The notes below the pieces were generated by a model. That model saw only the letters and a program-made list of their open reading frames with translations, did not search any database and was not told the origin of the DNA. Below are positions 52,940 through 62,092 of a stretch of 64,000 nt of DNA, piece after piece. Position 1 is the first letter of the stretch, and the number at the start of each line of letters is the position of its first letter. Source of the stretch: Butyrivibrio sp. AE3009 (GTDB lineage: Bacteria; Bacillota; Clostridia; Lachnospirales; Lachnospiraceae); assembly GCF_000420845.1 (NCBI RefSeq), contig NZ_ATVS01000006.1, positions 92,935 through 156,934 of the forward strand, written 5' to 3'. The position numbers and the translations under genes are program-made.

Positions 52940-53139
52940 ATTTTTATCTCCTTAGGTACCTTAATAGTACTTTTTTGCCCTTGGACATGCAATTATAGCG
53001 GCGGAAATTAATTATGAATTTTTGCCACGGATTTATTAAATTTTGTTAAATTATATGATATTATCTTGTATGAGGGGTATCTAATTAGACCTTCGGAAAA
53101 TCTATTCAATTTATGTTACAGAGAAAGGAGCGACTGATC

Positions 53140-53406
53140 ATGGAACACAATCAGCTGCAGTATTCTCCGTTCAAACCTAATTTGAAGACAGCCGAAGTAT
53201 TTGCGTGGGGTGATCCGGAGTACAATCTGTTTGACCAGCTCAACGACAGGTATGCGAAATCGCATCCTGAGTACAACATGCTATCGAATTATGAGAAGAT
53301 GGTCATCAGGCAGCAAATTCATCATGAAGCCATTGGGCTTACACCGCTCAATCTGATCCTGGATCTGATTGACGACCCGCAGTTTGATGAGTTTAGAGCG
53401 ATTTAA
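53140..53406 (+). CDS. Hypothetical protein
   Basis: 88 residues from ATG 53140, with AAAGGAG nine bases upstream. MEHNQLQYSPFKPNLKTAEVFAWGDPEYNLFDQLNDRYAKSHPEYNMLS... is a soluble, acidic, mostly helical sequence with many aromatic residues and two similar D/HPEYN stretches. No family recognised. It is a single-gene unit: about 200 bp of AT-rich sequence without a clear promoter lies before it, and the GGGGAC inverted repeat follows 7 bp after its stop. Confidence 0.7.
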   Translation: MEHNQLQYSPFKPNLKTAEVFAWGDPEYNLFDQLNDRYAKSHPEYNMLSNYEKMVIRQQIHHEAIGLTPLNLILDLIDDPQFDEFRAI

Positions 53407-53413
53407 CGACAGT

Positions 53414-53506
53414 AAAGGTGCCTGTCCCCATCAACAAATTGTGAACTTCTACAACTATCGGAAGGCTATGTTGTTCACAGTTTGTTAATGGGGACAGGCA
53501 CCTTTT
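53414..53506. repeat. GGGGACAGGCACC inverted repeat, also a bidirectional terminator
   Basis: Arms at 53414-53446 and 53473-53506 are inverted copies of about 33 bp with two mismatches, around a 26-base loop. Outer ends are AAAGGTGCCTGTCCCC and GGGGACAGGCACCTTT, giving a T-rich end on both strands. It separates two convergent genes. The GTGCCTGTCCCC core occurs as dispersed repeats in many bacteria (from memory), like the GGGGTC core at 29738. Confidence 0.82.
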
Positions 53507-53512
53507 TGACAA

Positions 53513-54811
53513 TCATTTTGTCGCTCTATTCACATACTTATTATGGAACTTCGAATACATTATCTTCTGGCTACTATACAGACTGGAATACCCGGAGAAC
53601 GTATAGCTCAGGGCAATGGCCAGCAGATAGTACGGCATTCCCTTGAATCCGAATAGCTCAAAACAGATAAACAGCGAAGATATCGGACAGTTGGTAACGC
53701 CGCAGAACAGCGCTCCCATTCCGATGGCTGCGCAAAGGGCAGGGTCGAAGCCCAGGAGCTGTGAGTACAGGCACCCGGAGGTGGCTCCTATATACAGCGC
53801 AGGCACGATCTCGCCGCCCTTATAGCCGGCTCCCAGAGTCAGAGCCGTGAATATCATCTTAAGAAGGAATGCCCAGTAGGGAGCATTTCCCTCAATCGCC
53901 ATTTCTATCACGTTCATTCCCGCACCATTGTAATATCGTGTTCCGGAAATAAAGGTAAGCGCCACAACAATGATACCACCGACGAACACTCTTATATAGG
54001 GATTAGGGAAAAACTTCGTATAATTGCGTCCTGCAAATTTCAGAACCCAGCAGAAGGTAACGCTGACCACTGCGCACAGGATAGCAAGTAGAGCTGTAAA
54101 TACTGCCTGATACGGAGTAAACTCAGGAACTACGTTAACTGCAAAAACTTCACCGACGCATCCCAGGTATTTGGCAATTCCCGCGGCCACCAGCGCAGAA
54201 ATAACACACGGTACTAATGCTGAGTAATACATAACACCTACATTCTCAATTTCCATAGCCAGGAAGGCCGCGGTCATAGGTGTTCCGAAAAGGGCTGCAA
54301 AGGCTGCGCTCATGCCGCACATGGTGATGATCTTGACATTGCCTTCCTTTAATCTAAAAAGTTTTCCAAGATTGTAACCGATGCTGCCGCCCATCTGAAG
54401 AGCCGCGCTCTCACGTCCCGTGGAACCGCCAAAAAGATGAGTAATAGTGGTTGATATGAAAATAAGAGGTGCCTTGGTTATAGGAAGATGATCTCCCTCC
54501 TGAATGGACTTGATAACCAGGTTGGTTCCTTTATCCTCATAGTCCTTGCATAGTCTGTACAAAAAGACTATAAACAGACCTGCCAGGGGAAGTCCCAGAA
54601 TTATAAGATCATGTGATGTTCTAAATTCCGTTGCAAAAGCAATTGATTTAAAGAAAGCCGCTCCTATGACTCCGACTGCAACACCCGTTATGCATCCCAG
54701 GACAACCCACCTAAAAAAGACACGGACTCTCCCAAGGAGGTCCATGTCCGGTATCTTTTGCCAAATATTATTCCTTTCTTTTTCGTCGCTGTTTGTTTTC
54801 ATAAAGCTCAT
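53513..54811 (-). CDS. CLC family anion channel/antiporter
   Basis: 432 residues, about 10-12 membrane helices in the CLC order. The selectivity-filter helix reads HLFGGSTGRESAALQMGGSIGYNLG: the GREGP motif is changed to GRESA, keeping the gating glutamate. FGTPMTAAFLAMEIE and GALFCGVTNCPISSLFICFELFG are the other CLC landmarks. This variant filter and the GGSxGRExxALQMG context look more like the fluoride/proton branch (CLC-F) than like classical chloride channels; that assignment is from memory. No fluoride riboswitch precedes it. TGCTATAAT lies just before the ATGs, 19 bp after the sugar-binding protein stop. Confidence 0.87.
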   Translation of the reverse strand: MSFMKTNSDEKERNNIWQKIPDMDLLGRVRVFFRWVVLGCITGVAVGVIGAAFFKSIAFATEFRTSHDLIILGLPLAGLFIVFLYRLCKDYEDKGTNLVIKSIQEGDHLPITKAPLIFISTTITHLFGGSTGRESAALQMGGSIGYNLGKLFRLKEGNVKIITMCGMSAAFAALFGTPMTAAFLAMEIENVGVMYYSALVPCVISALVAAGIAKYLGCVGEVFAVNVVPEFTPYQAVFTALLAILCAVVSVTFCWVLKFAGRNYTKFFPNPYIRVFVGGIIVVALTFISGTRYYNGAGMNVIEMAIEGNAPYWAFLLKMIFTALTLGAGYKGGEIVPALYIGATSGCLYSQLLGFDPALCAAIGMGALFCGVTNCPISSLFICFELFGFKGMPYYLLAIALSYTFSGYSSLYSSQKIMYSKFHNKYVNRATK

Positions 54812-54830
54812 TATAGCACATCTTCGTTTT

Positions 54831-55841
54831 TTATCGGTACTTACTTACGTTTGAGGCATCAACAGCTTCAAAGGGCACGTATACATACTTGCCGTCTGAG
54901 GTTGAGCCCTCTACTGTACTTATGCTTCCGCCGTTCCCAAGAACCATTGCAGCTTCCACCGCTGCCTCAGCCTGTCCCTTTGCATTCTGAAAAGCAGTGA
55001 AGGCCATCTCTCCGGCTGCTATAGATGCGCAGGCATCAGCTGTGGCATCGACGCCGCATACAAGAATCTTGGTATAATCAAGGCCATACTCCTTAAGGCC
55101 CTCAATGGTTCCCAGAGCCATGGTATCGTTATTGCAGAAGATCACATCAACACTCTGGCCGGTCTTCATGAAGATTCTGAATTTCTCCAGTGCCTCTGTA
55201 TCCGACCAGTTTGCAGTGTCCAGAAATACGTAGTTTGCCTTGCAGCCGTTCTTTTTCAAAGTATCCTTAACAGACTTTGTTCTTAAGACAGTCGCGGGGT
55301 GTCCCTTTTCTCCACCGAAGATAATAACATTCAGTGATTTGGGGTTGCCCAGCTTTTTAAGAACGAACTCAGCCTGATATTTCCCGGGTTCGTACTCATC
55401 GGAACCTACGTATATATATTTATCCTGAGTCAGATGGTCTATAGAAGGTTCACTATTAACATAGATAATCGGAAGGTCACCTGCGGAAACATTCATCTGT
55501 GGGGCAGTACTTGCATCAGCAGCTCTTAGAATAATAGCCGTATATCCCTTTGATTTTGCTGAGGCTACAAGATCTACCTGCTGTTGTATATCACTTCCCG
55601 TCTCAACCATATCAAGTGTTACGCCTTTGCTCTTCCCGGCGGAAACTACTGCATCCGACAGGGTTTTTCTGAAGGTATCCTCCACATCAGTCATTATGAA
55701 AAGAATCTTTCCGCCGCCGGATCCTGAACCGGAAGAAGCTCCGGATGAAGCTTTCGATCCGCAGCCGCTGAGGGCCCCGATCACCAAGGCTCCGGTTAAA
55801 ACACATGCAAATATTCTATTAAACAATCTGTTCTTTGGCAT
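54831..55841 (-). CDS. Sugar-binding lipoprotein, ribose/galactose-binding type (Peripla_BP_4)
   Basis: 336 residues from ATG 55839-55841 (GAGGAGG upstream). NRIFACVLTGALVIGALSGCGSKASS is a lipoprotein signal with lipobox ALSGC, followed by a Ser/Gly linker. The mature part is a type I binding fold of the sugar subfamily: KILFIMTDVEDTFRKTLSDAVVSAGKSKGV at the start, AIILRAADASTAPQM, YVGSDEYEPGKYQAEFV, and ILVCGVDATADACASIAAGEMAFTAFQNAKGQAE. It is 13 bp downstream of a chemoreceptor gene and no permease or ATPase follows, so it may act as a sensor subunit rather than in uptake. Confidence 0.9.
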   Translation of the reverse strand: MPKNRLFNRIFACVLTGALVIGALSGCGSKASSGASSGSGSGGGKILFIMTDVEDTFRKTLSDAVVSAGKSKGVTLDMVETGSDIQQQVDLVASAKSKGYTAIILRAADASTAPQMNVSAGDLPIIYVNSEPSIDHLTQDKYIYVGSDEYEPGKYQAEFVLKKLGNPKSLNVIIFGGEKGHPATVLRTKSVKDTLKKNGCKANYVFLDTANWSDTEALEKFRIFMKTGQSVDVIFCNNDTMALGTIEGLKEYGLDYTKILVCGVDATADACASIAAGEMAFTAFQNAKGQAEAAVEAAMVLGNGGSISTVEGSTSDGKYVYVPFEAVDASNVSKYR

Positions 55842-55854
55842 ATCTTTAACCTCC

Positions 55855-57852
55855 TCAAATCTTAAACTTCTGTACATAGGAAGTAAGGGTCTGACTGGTT
55901 CCGGCAAGCTCTAAGGAGTTATCAGCCACATTCTGGCTGTGACTTGTGATGTCATTGGCCATTTCCACCATGTTCTCTGAAGTAGCCAGGATCTCATCCG
56001 CACTGGCTGCCTGTTCCTCGGAAATGGCTGCCACATTGGTAGCTACATCGTCAACCTTCTGTACATCTTCGATCATTGCCTCGATAAGTTCATTGGAGGC
56101 CTGTATATTGGTATAAATCTTATCAAAGGTATCCACGGCTACACCTATAAGTTCACTGTTCTCTCTGATGCTCTCGGCACTGGCATTGGCCTGTCCCACT
56201 GCATTTCCGATAAGCTTATGTACCTCATCGATAAGATTTGAGATATTCTGCGCACTCTCTGCAGAAGTCTGGGCAAGCTTGCCGATCTGGGTTGCTACTA
56301 CGGCAAATCCTTTTCCCGCTTCTCCTGCTCTTGCCGCCTCAATTGAAGCATTGAGGGAAAGAAGGTTGGTCTCTTCGGCGATCTCTCCGATCATGCCGAC
56401 AATGTTTGTGATCTCCTCAGAAGCTGCGCCCACCTTGTTGATGGACTCCACCAGCTCGTTGTTGGCGTTTTCGATACCACTCATTGCAAAAGAGAGCTTC
56501 TCCATATCATCGCGGCCCTTCTGGGAGATCTCCACAGTCTCCTTCATGCTGTCATAGGCTTTGTCTGAGTTCTCTCTTGTATCAGCCACAACCGTAGCAA
56601 GTGTTGTTGCATTCTGAGCGATGTCATTAACCGCTGTAGCCAGCTGGTCTACGGTTTCGTTCAGCTGCTTCATGGCCTCAGCCTGGGACTGGGAAGCTTC
56701 GAACATTGACTTGGACACCATGTCGGAGTTATCGGATTCCTCTTTTAACTTCTCTGATTCCTGGCTGATACTGGAGATCATGTTCCTCATGGATGCAACG
56801 AACTCTGTAACCTTGCTTCCCATAAGGCCGATCTCGTCATTACTGCTGCTGTCAACACTGATGGTAAAATCACCCTCAGACATCGCCGTAATGTTTTCCG
56901 TGATATGCGCAAGAGGCGCCACAACTCTTCTAACCACGGTCAAGATGCCTATAACGGTGATTATTACCGCAACTACGCCGATAACAAACAAAAGATTTCC
57001 CATCTGCTGTATATCCGCCAGGATCACACTATCGGGAATATATGAAACAAGTACCCAGTCTGTTCCGGAAATATCCGCAAAGGCCACCATATTGTCAGCA
57101 ATGGTCTGAGTTTTACTATTTCCCGAATTGATAGCCCTGGCAACCCCTGCCAGAAGAGGATCTGCGCTTGATTCCGAGAGGTTTGTTGAGATCAGGGCCG
57201 CATCGGGATGTGCCAGGATAGTGTAGTCATTGGTATCTACCAGAAAAGCATGGGCATCCTGCATTTTTACACCGGAATTAACGATGGTAGTGATCTCGTC
57301 AAGGGGCAGGTCTGCGCCCATAACCTTCAGATCATCCTGACCGTCGTTGATAATTCCCGTGGCACTGACAACCATCTCTCCTTTGTTATTGGTGTAGGCT
57401 GTACCAAAAGCCAGATCCACTCTCGTTATACCCTGCTTGTACCAGGTACTGCCCTGTACATCAGGTTCATAGAAAGAAGACTCTGAGGCGGTATATAGCT
57501 TGCCCTCATTGGTTCCGATATATATACCATCCGGTGAACTCGAATTGTACCCATAATAGGAATCAAGTATTATCCTAAGCTTGGAATAGGTCACCTCCTG
57601 AGTCTCAATAAAGTGTTTGACAGTTCCGAAAAACGTAAGGTTCTGATTCATCCAAGCTTCGATATTGTCAGCCTGATTGGATATGGAGGATTCCAGCGTT
57701 TCCTGAGCCATGGCGGACATTCTACTCTTGGACAGACTGGAGGCCACAGTAACCAGGATAAGTACCGTCGCCACAACCAAAGGCACAATAAGCAAAAGGA
57801 GCTTACTGCTTATGGATCTTACTTTTCTCTTCTTTTCGGTTTTCTCGCTCAT
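55855..57852 (-). CDS. Methyl-accepting chemotaxis protein (dCache sensor)
   Basis: 665 residues from ATG 57850-57852 (GAGGTGAT upstream). One membrane helix at about 17-37, a large external dCache_1 sensor (about 40-275, with [30 protein letters not shown]), a second helix near 285-310, a HAMP domain, then the long coiled-coil signalling domain. Its tip reads [41 protein letters not shown], the conserved contact site for CheA/CheW. It senses an outside ligand and steers flagellar rotation through CheA. The next gene is a sugar-binding lipoprotein, a likely ligand carrier. Confidence 0.95.
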   Translation of the reverse strand: MSEKTEKKRKVRSISSKLLLLIVPLVVATVLILVTVASSLSKSRMSAMAQETLESSISNQADNIEAWMNQNLTFFGTVKHFIETQEVTYSKLRIILDSYYGYNSSSPDGIYIGTNEGKLYTASESSFYEPDVQGSTWYKQGITRVDLAFGTAYTNNKGEMVVSATGIINDGQDDLKVMGADLPLDEITTIVNSGVKMQDAHAFLVDTNDYTILAHPDAALISTNLSESSADPLLAGVARAINSGNSKTQTIADNMVAFADISGTDWVLVSYIPDSVILADIQQMGNLLFVIGVVAVIITVIGILTVVRRVVAPLAHITENITAMSEGDFTISVDSSSNDEIGLMGSKVTEFVASMRNMISSISQESEKLKEESDNSDMVSKSMFEASQSQAEAMKQLNETVDQLATAVNDIAQNATTLATVVADTRENSDKAYDSMKETVEISQKGRDDMEKLSFAMSGIENANNELVESINKVGAASEEITNIVGMIGEIAEETNLLSLNASIEAARAGEAGKGFAVVATQIGKLAQTSAESAQNISNLIDEVHKLIGNAVGQANASAESIRENSELIGVAVDTFDKIYTNIQASNELIEAMIEDVQKVDDVATNVAAISEEQAASADEILATSENMVEMANDITSHSQNVADNSLELAGTSQTLTSYVQKFKI

Positions 57853-57925
57853 AGTTATCACCTCTATGAAATACCTTATTCTTCACTGTAAGCGCCCCTT
57901 TTCTGTAACGGATTGCAACAAAAAA

Positions 57926-57961
57926 GAGTCACTTTTGCTCTCATTATAGCAAAAACGACTC
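57926..57961 (-). terminator. Intrinsic terminator after the spermidine-synthase-like gene
   Basis: On the minus strand GAGTCGTTTTTGCT pairs with AGCAAAAGTGACTC around an 8-base loop, with one unpaired position, followed by TTTTTT. The loop side also contains TGCTATAAT, an extended -10, so the same element may carry the promoter of the chemoreceptor gene. Confidence 0.75.
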
Positions 57962-58016
57962 AATAATATACTGATTTACGTTTCTTTTTACTCTCTTTTA
58001 AGATTACTTTAATTAT

Positions 58017-59666
58017 TTATCCGATCAGTTCCAAAAGCCCATGAATGCCTTTATCTCTATAGATTTCCTTATAGTATGAGACCTCATCCTTTATTATCAG
58101 ATCAATCTGTTTCATTCCGAGAAGCTCAACAGGTGCCTTGTCGTCTGTCATAAGATGTCCCTTGGACACATAGGCAAAGGCGGTGTCGCTGACCCTGTTC
58201 ATCATGGCTGTGAGGACCTCATTGTCTTCCAGGGCGATATTCTCTTTTAACCTGCCAAGATACTCCCCTGAATCCGTGGCGAACAGCTCCTTGTTGGTAG
58301 AGCCTCTTACGTCAACCACTGATACATTATCAAAAACAGCTGCTATTGTATCTGCCAGATAGGTGTTAATGCTCTCATCATCCATCTCGTCGCTGTACAT
58401 GTTCATGTTAACCACCATAACTCCTCCGGGAGCCAGGTGCTCTTTTACCATGGTAAAAAACTCTTCTGAAGACATCTGAAAGGGAATAGTGATATCCTGA
58501 TAGGCATCCACCATTATCACATCGTAGAGTCCCTTGTCTGCGGCAAGGTAGGCGCGTCCGTCATAGGTTGTGACCTCAGTGGTGTCTGGAAGCTCAAAAT
58601 ACTTGTGGGCCAGGTCTGTGATCTTATCGTCGATCTCAACGCCCTTGATATTCACATTGTCAAAATTACGGGAGAGCTGGGTTGCGTAGGTTCCGGACCC
58701 CATGCCAAGGATGAGGATGTCTGTTTTTTCCCCCTGAAGCTCCTTCTCCTTGATGCCTGCCATGTAGGGAGCTGCCAGTGCGTAGTCATAATACATGCCT
58801 GTGAGGGCTCCGTCCTTCATCAGAATTGATTGAACACCGAATAGAACGTTGGTGGAAAGGATCACGGAGTTGGGCGTCTCCTTGACCTGAAGGTAGTTGT
58901 AAACGGATTCTCCTTCATAGGTAAGGTCCTTCTCCCAGAAGGCGAAGCTTGAGGAATGGCCGAAGACGCAGCAGATGATAAAAATAAGAACACCTGCTAT
59001 TATACGTCCCCTGGTCTTTTTACTATCTGTATCGCCTGCTTTGGGGCTGAGAAAATATGCAATAACCAGTGCAATCAAAATTCCCGCGAAGATGAGAAAG
59101 GTAATGGCGGTTCCCACTGCCGGAATGGTGACAAAGGTTGGTACGAAGGTTCCGATGATGCTTCCCACTGTGTTGGAAGCGCCAAGTGTACCGATGATCC
59201 TGCCGTTGTCCTCAAGGGAGTCTGTTGTGTATTTTGCAAGGGAAGGGGTTACTGTTCCAAGAAGAAACAACGGGAAAACAAACACCACCATGCAAGCCGC
59301 AAAAGCAGCAATAACTAGGAAGTTACTGTTTACCGCAAAAATAAGAACAGCTGATATTCCAAGAATTATGTATTTACCCAGAACCGGGATCGCAGCGATC
59401 CAGATGGCTGCGATGAGGATCCTGATATATAGCTTGTCGGGATTGGGATCCTTGTCGGCCTTGCGCCCGCCGTAGATATTTCCAAGGGCCATGGCTATCA
59501 TGATGGTTCCGATGATGATGGTCCATACTATCTGTGAGGAACTGAAATACGGCGCCAGAAGCCTGCTGGCACCAAGTTCCACCGCCATAACGGACATACC
59601 GGAGAAGAACTCCGTAAGATACAGGAACAATTTGTTGTTGAGAATCTTTCTTGTACTTTTTTCCAT
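58017..59666 (-). CDS. Membrane-fused spermidine-synthase-like protein
   Basis: 549 residues. The first about 240 residues hold seven or so hydrophobic helices of an MFS-like half (FFSGMSVMAVELGASRLLAPYFSSSQIVWTIIIG; NTVGSIIGTFVPTFV). The rest is a Rossmann methyltransferase-like aminopropyltransferase domain: ILILGMGSGTYATQLSRNFDNVNIKGVEIDD (nucleotide loop and acidic residue), VTTYDGRAYLAADKGLYDVIMVDAYQDITIPFQMSSEEFF, which carries the family's D...DAY motif. This fused family is widespread but its substrate is unclear; the D(A/V)Y block is partly kept. GGGAG before the ATG sets the start; a terminator follows. It has no polyamine pathway neighbours here. Confidence 0.88.
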   Translation of the reverse strand: MEKSTRKILNNKLFLYLTEFFSGMSVMAVELGASRLLAPYFSSSQIVWTIIIGTIMIAMALGNIYGGRKADKDPNPDKLYIRILIAAIWIAAIPVLGKYIILGISAVLIFAVNSNFLVIAAFAACMVVFVFPLFLLGTVTPSLAKYTTDSLEDNGRIIGTLGASNTVGSIIGTFVPTFVTIPAVGTAITFLIFAGILIALVIAYFLSPKAGDTDSKKTRGRIIAGVLIFIICCVFGHSSSFAFWEKDLTYEGESVYNYLQVKETPNSVILSTNVLFGVQSILMKDGALTGMYYDYALAAPYMAGIKEKELQGEKTDILILGMGSGTYATQLSRNFDNVNIKGVEIDDKITDLAHKYFELPDTTEVTTYDGRAYLAADKGLYDVIMVDAYQDITIPFQMSSEEFFTMVKEHLAPGGVMVVNMNMYSDEMDDESINTYLADTIAAVFDNVSVVDVRGSTNKELFATDSGEYLGRLKENIALEDNEVLTAMMNRVSDTAFAYVSKGHLMTDDKAPVELLGMKQIDLIIKDEVSYYKEIYRDKGIHGLLELIG

Positions 59667-59697
59667 TGCCTACTCCCGAATTCGTTTATTTTTGAGA

Positions 59698-60843
59698 CTA
59701 TCTACCTATGACATGTAATTTAGCTGAACTATACTCCGAAGAAAGCTTGAAACTCCCCTCAATCCCCTCAGTCACATACACTTCGCCATCCTCTGTGATA
59801 AATATCGCATCGAAGTCATCACTCTCCCGCCAGATTTTCTCTGCTCCCTCAAGCCCTTTGACAAAAAGAGCTGTTGAAAGAGCATCGCAGGTAAGTCCAT
59901 CCTTTCCCACGATGGTTACACTGGCAAGGCCGGAGTGAGCAGGCTTACCGGTCTTAGGGTCGATGATGTGCCAGTAGGTCTCACCGTCTTTTTCAAAATA
60001 TCTCTCATAGCCGCCGGAGGTGATGATGGCGATGTCGCTGGCTTCAAGGATGCCGAAGATTCCTGACTTTGAATCAGGAAAGGGACTCTTAACTGCCACA
60101 TTCCAGGGCTTACCGTTTGACTTGGTGCCAATGCATTCCACATTGCCACCAAGGTTGATCAGGCCGCTCTTTACGCCCTTTTCCTTGAAATAATCTGCCA
60201 ACATTCCGCTGGTGTAGCCCTTGGCTACGCTACCAAGGTCCACCTGCATTCCAACAGGTATGGAAGCGATAAAAAGGCTGTCATCACCAAGGACCGCCAC
60301 ACTATCCCTGTCTATCTGATCATCATTTTTGACCTCTTCATCAAGGGCTTTGTCCCCGGAATGAGGCTCTCCGGACTCAAGGAGCTGTACCAGGCTGTAA
60401 TCAACTTCCGCCACAAGGGCCTCCAGCTCAGTATCCGTGGGAACCCGGTACTCTCCTGTTGTAAAGCCCCAGGCCTTCAGAACGGGATATATAGTAATAT
60501 CCAGTGCTCCGTCAGTTCTTTCGCACATATCAAGGGCTTTGCTCATGATATCTGCAGTGGTCTCCGATATCTGACAGGTGTTGTACTCATTCAGCGCATA
60601 GATATCGCTTTTTTCATCAGTAACCGACAAAAGAGCCTCCAGATTCCTTATCTTACTCTCTGCCTCAGTAAGAAGCTTCTCATCTCCCTCTATCTGCAGC
60701 TCCATGATGGTATCCATTGCAAAAATAGTGGAGGTCTGCATCTGTGGCCTGGTATGAACCGACATTACCTCAGGGATGGAGCTCTCCTTCCCGCAGCCAC
60801 TCAAAAACGCCATGCTTAAGATAAGCACGGCGCATTTATTCAT
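59698..60843 (-). CDS. apbE: FAD:protein FMN transferase (ApbE), lipoprotein form
   Basis: 381 residues from the ATG at 60841-60843 (AGGA eight bases upstream; an earlier ATG at 60891 is possible). KCAVLILSMAFLSGCGKESS is a lipoprotein signal with cysteine in LSGC. ApbE takes FMN from FAD and fixes it to a threonine of target proteins outside the membrane. TIFAMDTIMELQIEG, DLGSVAKGYTSGMLADYFKEKGVKSGLINLGGNVECIGTKSNGKPWNVAVKSP, and DPKTGKPAHSGLASVTIVGKDGLTCDALSTALFVKG are the family's core (AKGY, GGN, and the DALSTA metal site). It uses TAG as its stop. A remnant of an FMN-binding target lies upstream. Confidence 0.95.
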   Translation of the reverse strand: MNKCAVLILSMAFLSGCGKESSIPEVMSVHTRPQMQTSTIFAMDTIMELQIEGDEKLLTEAESKIRNLEALLSVTDEKSDIYALNEYNTCQISETTADIMSKALDMCERTDGALDITIYPVLKAWGFTTGEYRVPTDTELEALVAEVDYSLVQLLESGEPHSGDKALDEEVKNDDQIDRDSVAVLGDDSLFIASIPVGMQVDLGSVAKGYTSGMLADYFKEKGVKSGLINLGGNVECIGTKSNGKPWNVAVKSPFPDSKSGIFGILEASDIAIITSGGYERYFEKDGETYWHIIDPKTGKPAHSGLASVTIVGKDGLTCDALSTALFVKGLEGAEKIWRESDDFDAIFITEDGEVYVTEGIEGSFKLSSEYSSAKLHVIGR

Positions 60844-60934
60844 GATATTGATCCTTTGTTTTTTTACCTTGATCATATTTCTTTTTATCATATACAGCTC
60901 TTCCCGCAACAATCTTTACTTAATTATATCTGAT

Positions 60935-61132
60935 TTATTCCCCGGAAGGTAGAGCTTTTGAAAGTGCATCTTTTACAGCATCCTTATACCCTTCTGAGGA
61001 ATATGTGGCACCGGCTATAGCATCCACCTCAGAGCTCTGAGCTTCCAGTATTCTCTTTTCCATCACGGCTCCATCCTTATCCCTGGAAAAATAGTCATCG
61101 TCATCAAGCAAAAAGGGGCCAGTCCCCATCAA
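60935..61132 (-). pseudogene. Truncated FMN-binding domain (remnant of an ApbE substrate)
   Basis: 65 codons, the last part of a FMN_bind domain: ...VMEKRILEAQSSEVDAIAGATYSSEGYKDAVKDALSKAL. The DAIAGAT stretch is the site where ApbE attaches FMN to the threonine (Dxx[ST]GAT pattern, with Ala for Ser). The N-terminal half of the domain and any signal peptide or membrane anchor are missing. Instead the frame begins inside a GGGGCC-type hairpin at 61106-61151, 30 bp from the metQ stop. This looks like a gene cut off by a repeat insertion or deletion. It sits 92 bp upstream of apbE, the enzyme that would modify it. Confidence 0.75.
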
Positions 61133-61151
61133 CAGATAGGACCGGCCCCTA
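61106..61151. repeat. GGGGCC-AGTCC inverted repeat/terminator after metQ
   Basis: AGGGGCCAGTCC and GGACCGGCCCCT pair with one mismatch around a loop CCATCAACAGATA. The CCATCAACA in the loop also occurs in the 53414 repeat, so the two share more than the GGGG core. It lies between metQ and the FMN-binding remnant. Confidence 0.7.
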
Positions 61152-61162
61152 AATAGCGGTAA

Positions 61163-62092
61163 TTACTGTGGATCAATGAAGGAAGTGATAACTGCTCCCT
61201 TGTAGGTCTCATCGATGTAGGCCTTAACCTTGTCGCTCTTAAGAGCATTTACAAGAGCCTGAATCTTCTCGGAATTCTGATTGCCATCCTTAACAACAAG
61301 GAAGTTGGTTCTCTTGATGCTGGTCTCATCATCGAACTCCTCGATATCAAGGGCAGGATACTTGGCAGGAAGCTCTGCCTCAAGAGCATAGTTGCCGTTG
61401 ATGGCTGCTGCGTCAAGATCAGGAAGTGACAAAGGAAGGTTGGCTGCCTCAAGAGGTGTGATCACATATCCGTGAGGGTTAGCTGCTGTATCCTTGGAAA
61501 GTGTATCCTCTGTAACGCCTGCATCGGTTCCGAAACCGCCGTTGGATACAAGAAGTCCCTTCTGAACAAGAAGGTCAACTGCTCTTGCGCCGTTGTCGGG
61601 GTCGTTAGGGATACCGATTGATGCTCCGTCAGGAAGATCTGCAAGGGCTGTATATTTCTGTGAATAGATGCCCATGGGCTCGATGTGAACGCCTGCAACT
61701 GCTGCCAGGTGAAGACCTGCATCAGCGTTCTGCTGATTCATGTATCCAAGGGTCTGGAAATAGTTGGCATCAAGCTCTCCTGCTTCCAGTGAAGTATTGG
61801 GAAGTACATAATCCTGGAATACTACAACTTCCAGTTCCCATCCTTCCTCAGCAAGAACCTCTTTTACAACGTTATCAAGGATCTCTGCGTGAGGTACAGG
61901 TGTAGCACCAACGGTGATCTTCTTATCTCCGGAATCTGTCGCGGGAGCCTCTGCTGCAGGTGCCTCAGTAACAGGCGCCTCAGTAACAGGTGCCTCTGCC
62001 TGATCAGAGGTCTGTTCTACCTCTCCGCATCCTGTGAGTGCTCCGACTGCGAGAGCGCCGGCAAGTAACAAACTAAATACTTTCTTTTTCAT
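61163..62092 (-). CDS. metQ: Methionine ABC transporter substrate-binding lipoprotein
   Basis: 309 residues. KKKVFSLLLAGALAVGALTGCGEVEQ is a lipoprotein signal with lipobox ALTGC. An Ala/Pro/Glu-rich linker of near-perfect short repeats (EAPVTEAPVTEAPAAEAPA) follows. The mature fold is NlpA/MetQ: ITVGATPVPHAEILDNVVKEVLAEEGWELEVVVFQDYVLPNTSLEAGELDANYFQTLGYM, GIYSQKYTALADLPDGASIGIPNDPDNGARAVDLL, and AAINGNYALEA. It binds D- or L-methionine outside the membrane. It diverges from metNI, with which it should work. AGGAGG precedes the ATG. Confidence 0.94.
   Translation of the reverse strand: MKKKVFSLLLAGALAVGALTGCGEVEQTSDQAEAPVTEAPVTEAPAAEAPATDSGDKKITVGATPVPHAEILDNVVKEVLAEEGWELEVVVFQDYVLPNTSLEAGELDANYFQTLGYMNQQNADAGLHLAAVAGVHIEPMGIYSQKYTALADLPDGASIGIPNDPDNGARAVDLLVQKGLLVSNGGFGTDAGVTEDTLSKDTAANPHGYVITPLEAANLPLSLPDLDAAAINGNYALEAELPAKYPALDIEEFDDETSIKRTNFLVVKDGNQNSEKIQALVNALKSDKVKAYIDETYKGAVITSFIDPQ

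Noticed and set aside
54812..54830. Fluoride riboswitch before the CLC gene
   Set aside because: Only 19 bp separate it from the preceding gene, and no crcB-type motif is seen.
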